From positions 42,586,723-42,650,722 of the forward strand of contig OU342634.1 of assembly GCA_910589415.1 (NCBI GenBank): DNA of 64,000 nucleotides, written 5' to 3'. A model generated the notes under the pieces. It was not told where the DNA came from, did no database searches, and worked only from the letters and a program-made list of their open reading frames with translations. The stretch is from Malachius bipustulatus. Its lineage: Eukaryota; Arthropoda; Insecta; Coleoptera; Melyridae. The position numbers and the translations under genes were made by a program. Of the stretch, positions 61,451 to 64,000 are shown piece by piece. Every line of letters begins with the position of its first letter. Position 1 is the stretch's first letter.

Positions 61451-61985
61451 TTTCTGAAAGGTCGTATTGTAAAGTAGATGACATGTACTATTATTGAAAA
61501 TTAAAAACGACTTCCAAAGTAGGTACAAGACATTAAGTTAACATAGGGTGCATATTTTTACATGCAACCCTATGGCAACACTTAAAAAAATGCACTGTAT
61601 AGTTTGTATGTTGTTTTTTGTTAGTCACGCAACTGCATGTTTTTGTTTATTTGAATGTCATTTGCAGTGCTGATCAACATTTTTAAGTAACAATTTTTGA
61701 TATTGTCGAAAATAAATAATTTTACTTATAACAATAAATATAAATAAATAATAAAATAACTATTTTACTCTTTGGTACTATTCGTGTTTTAGGACAAAGC
61801 TCGTATACGATTGCAAAAATTTTATGTCAGACTATTCCATTTTAGGTTTCAGACCAAGCACAACTTTTTATGGAGAATAACTTTTTTTCCAAAAATGGAT
61901 AATAAAAAAGTGACCACGAATTGAAATTTTTCGTTTGGCGCGTTATTTCCCAATAAACTTTAATATCAGCTAGGAAATTTATTAA

Positions 61986-63288
61986 AATAGCTATTTATGA
62001 TATTGGTGTTAAAAGTGAAGTTTTATTTTGTGAGTGAAAAGGTTTGTGAAATGAGCGAAGCGTAGCGGAGCGAATTTTACAAATTCACGAACATATAATA
62101 AAATCACTTTTAAAACGAATATCATACAATGGTTTTTGTAAAACTGCTCTATTTTGATAATAAAATTGATGAATTTAGAATGACACAACTTCAAATTGCA
62201 TTTTAAAATATTACATATCAGTACAAGTAGTGTACTATGCATAGAAACCGTTGCCGACGCTATGGTTACTAACAAATAAATGCGTGCATACAAATAAAAG
62301 AGATGCCATAATAATAATTATTATTGATTGCAATTTCTGAACAATTATTATTGTCTTGAATTCTTGACTAGGTACTTATTTTTTTATTAATATGTTTGCC
62401 AGTAATAAAAAGAATATGAAAAAATCTTACTACCTATAATTTTGTCTGATTTCATCATGAGAAAATGTAGTTTAAAAAGAGAATGTAAGTACAGAAAAAG
62501 TAGATAGAATTACTTTTAACACGAGTGTTGTAATGTACTTTTAACACTAGTGTTAAAAGTACTTTTAACACGCTTCCATTTAAACAATCACTTTTAACAC
62601 TGTCAGCTGTCGTTAAAAGTGATGTATGTGTCTTTTAATGGCAGTTGCACAAAAACATTTTTTTGTGCCATTGAAGCCCATGGAAGCGGGTTAAGAAAAT
62701 TTGTAACAGTGTTAAAAATACATTACAACACTCGTGTTAAAAGTAATTCTATCTACTTTATCTGTACTTACTTACATTCTCTTTTTAAACTACATTTTCT
62801 CATGACGAAATCAGACAAAATTATAGGTAAGTAATAAGATTTTTTCATATTCTTTTTATTACTGGCAAACATATTAATAAAAAATAAGTAGCTAGTCAAG
62901 AATTCAAGACAATAATAATTGTTCAGAAATTGCAAATAATAATAATTATTATGACATCTCTTTTATTTGTATGCACGCATTTATTTGTTAGTAACCATAG
63001 CGTCAGCAACGGTTGCTTTTGCATAGTACACTACTTGTACTTACTTGTCTGTAATATTTTAAAATGCAATTTGAAGTTGAGTGTCATTGTAAATTCATCA
63101 ATTTTATTATCAAAATAGAGCAGTTTTACAAAAACCATTGTATGATATTCGTCTTAAAAGTGATTTTATTTTGTTCGTGAATTTGTAAAATTCGCTCCGC
63201 TACGCTTCGCTCATTTCACAAACCTTTTCACTAACAAAATAAAACTTCACTTCTAACATTAATATCATAAATAGCTATTAAATTTGTT
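61986..63288. repeat. Hairpin P1, right-arm copy
   Basis: Inverted counterpart of 17023-18238, centred near 62650 and with the same clustered TTTTAACAC/GTGTTAAAA motifs (62510-62600 and 62700-62745). Both arms of the hairpin remain well paired, although the two loci have diverged by indels. Confidence 0.75.
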
Positions 63289-64000
63289 TTACCGCCGCAT
63301 ATGTTTCATCAATGAACTATGAATTATCAGCCGCGCTTCTTAGTTTTTTGTCGTTTCAATTGACTTTGTATAAACTCTACTTTAAAAGTTACCAAGTTTT
63401 TTTTGTGAACATAAAATCGCAACTTTCAAACATTAAGATGATCTTTGATTGACTACCACCATCGCAAGTTTCATCTTTTAGTTTTAAAAAGCAAGGTCGC
63501 AAGGTATATTTCTTTTAAATAAATTGCTATAATGCAAAAATACAGTCAGAAAATCTAAACACGATAATGTAAAAAAATACGTTGTTCTATTTCAAAAAAT
63601 TAACCGGGTAAAAATGGGACACCTGTACCTATACCTATAGCTGAAAATAATGTTGGCTTATGCATACGTAGGAATTTTAGTTTAAAAGTTCTGTGCTAAA
63701 ATTGTTAAAATACCAAGAATTTATGAGGTGATCCAAGAATGGTTGATTGGCTATTATGCGGTTATTATACGAAACGCAGCTCGTAATGCTTGCGCTGGCG
63801 ACTGTAAACACAGTTGCTCTCGGGTTAAATTATTTTACTGGAGAGGAGATTGAAGAGCTCGTGATGCTTATGAATTGATGTAAACATATCATCACTCAAT
63901 GCACCGTTGCCAATTTTACCGGGACTCGAATAATCGGCTGTGCGTCTACAGGCTTCGAAAAATGCTCGACATATACACAATTATATACTAACGTGCGCCG

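Larger units (their letters stand above)
50690..64000 (-). repeat. Right arm of the giant inverted repeat
   Basis: Reverse complement of the left arm. 50690 pairs with 30387, 63627 with 16671 and 64000 with 16298. Segment C is at 50690-57387, B (not inverted relative to the left) at about 59040-61732 and A at about 61735-64000. Differences from the left arm include absence of the (GACCT)n array, absence of E1, absence of the 19658-22166 LINE, and presence of E3 and a LINE end. The arm continues beyond the window. No gene other than TE sequence is seen. Confidence 0.85.

Noticed and set aside
16060..64000. Assembly artefact as explanation for the inverted repeat
   Set aside because: Not fully excluded. 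However, the arms differ by substitutions, indels, a flipped segment and different insertions with clean boundaries, which an artificial copy of one sequence would not show.

Overview
This window looks like AT-rich nuclear DNA from an arthropod, most likely an insect. It carries Jockey-type and other LINE reverse transcriptases, many TA-flanked mariner/Tc1-type elements beginning CAGGGTG, tRNA-like Pol III boxes and frequent GTAGGTACCTAC strings. The order cannot be fixed from sequence alone. There is no dense gene content, operon, rRNA or CRISPR. Almost everything recognisable is transposable-element (TE) sequence, and only one or two short stretches look like possible host exons.

Layout. 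(1) 0-16 kb: AT-rich DNA with decayed elements. A TA-flanked block (253-2638) holds a broken LINE reverse transcriptase and a mariner-like transposase scrap. A 3-kb element (7131-10102) has GCAAAGTAACCCC-type ends. A 720-bp MITE (12604-13323) and an array of diverged 0.65-0.85 kb modules (13.4-16.0 kb) follow. (2) 16.06-30.39 kb: the left arm of a very large inverted repeat. (3) 30.4-50.7 kb: a 20-kb spacer with a 6-kb element bounded by (TA)n tracts, foldback elements, two more broken LINEs (38.7-39.5 and 44.8-46.8 kb), a hammerhead-ribozyme-like sequence (44485-44530), a possible host exon (48141-48302) and a second copy of the module array (49.0-50.7 kb). (4) 50.69-64.0 kb: the right arm, the reverse complement of the left, running off the window edge.

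The dominant structure is this inverted repeat. Arm segments A (about 2.2 kb) and C (about 6.7 kb) are inverted copies. Segment B (about 2.7 kb without insertions) lies in the same orientation in both arms, so it was flipped in one arm, and junction comparison indicates the left. Since the duplication the left arm gained a 2.5-kb LINE with a 13-bp target-site duplication, whose empty site survives in the right arm. The right arm gained a different LINE end and a variable-core TIR element.

The candidates I rank highest as undescribed are: the giant inverted repeat with its flipped segment and (TA)n borders; a TIR family ('E') with conserved ends but unrelated, GC-richer cores; and the hammerhead-like sequence downstream of a Jockey LINE. 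All alignments were made by eye. Identity levels, family names and copy numbers need computation.
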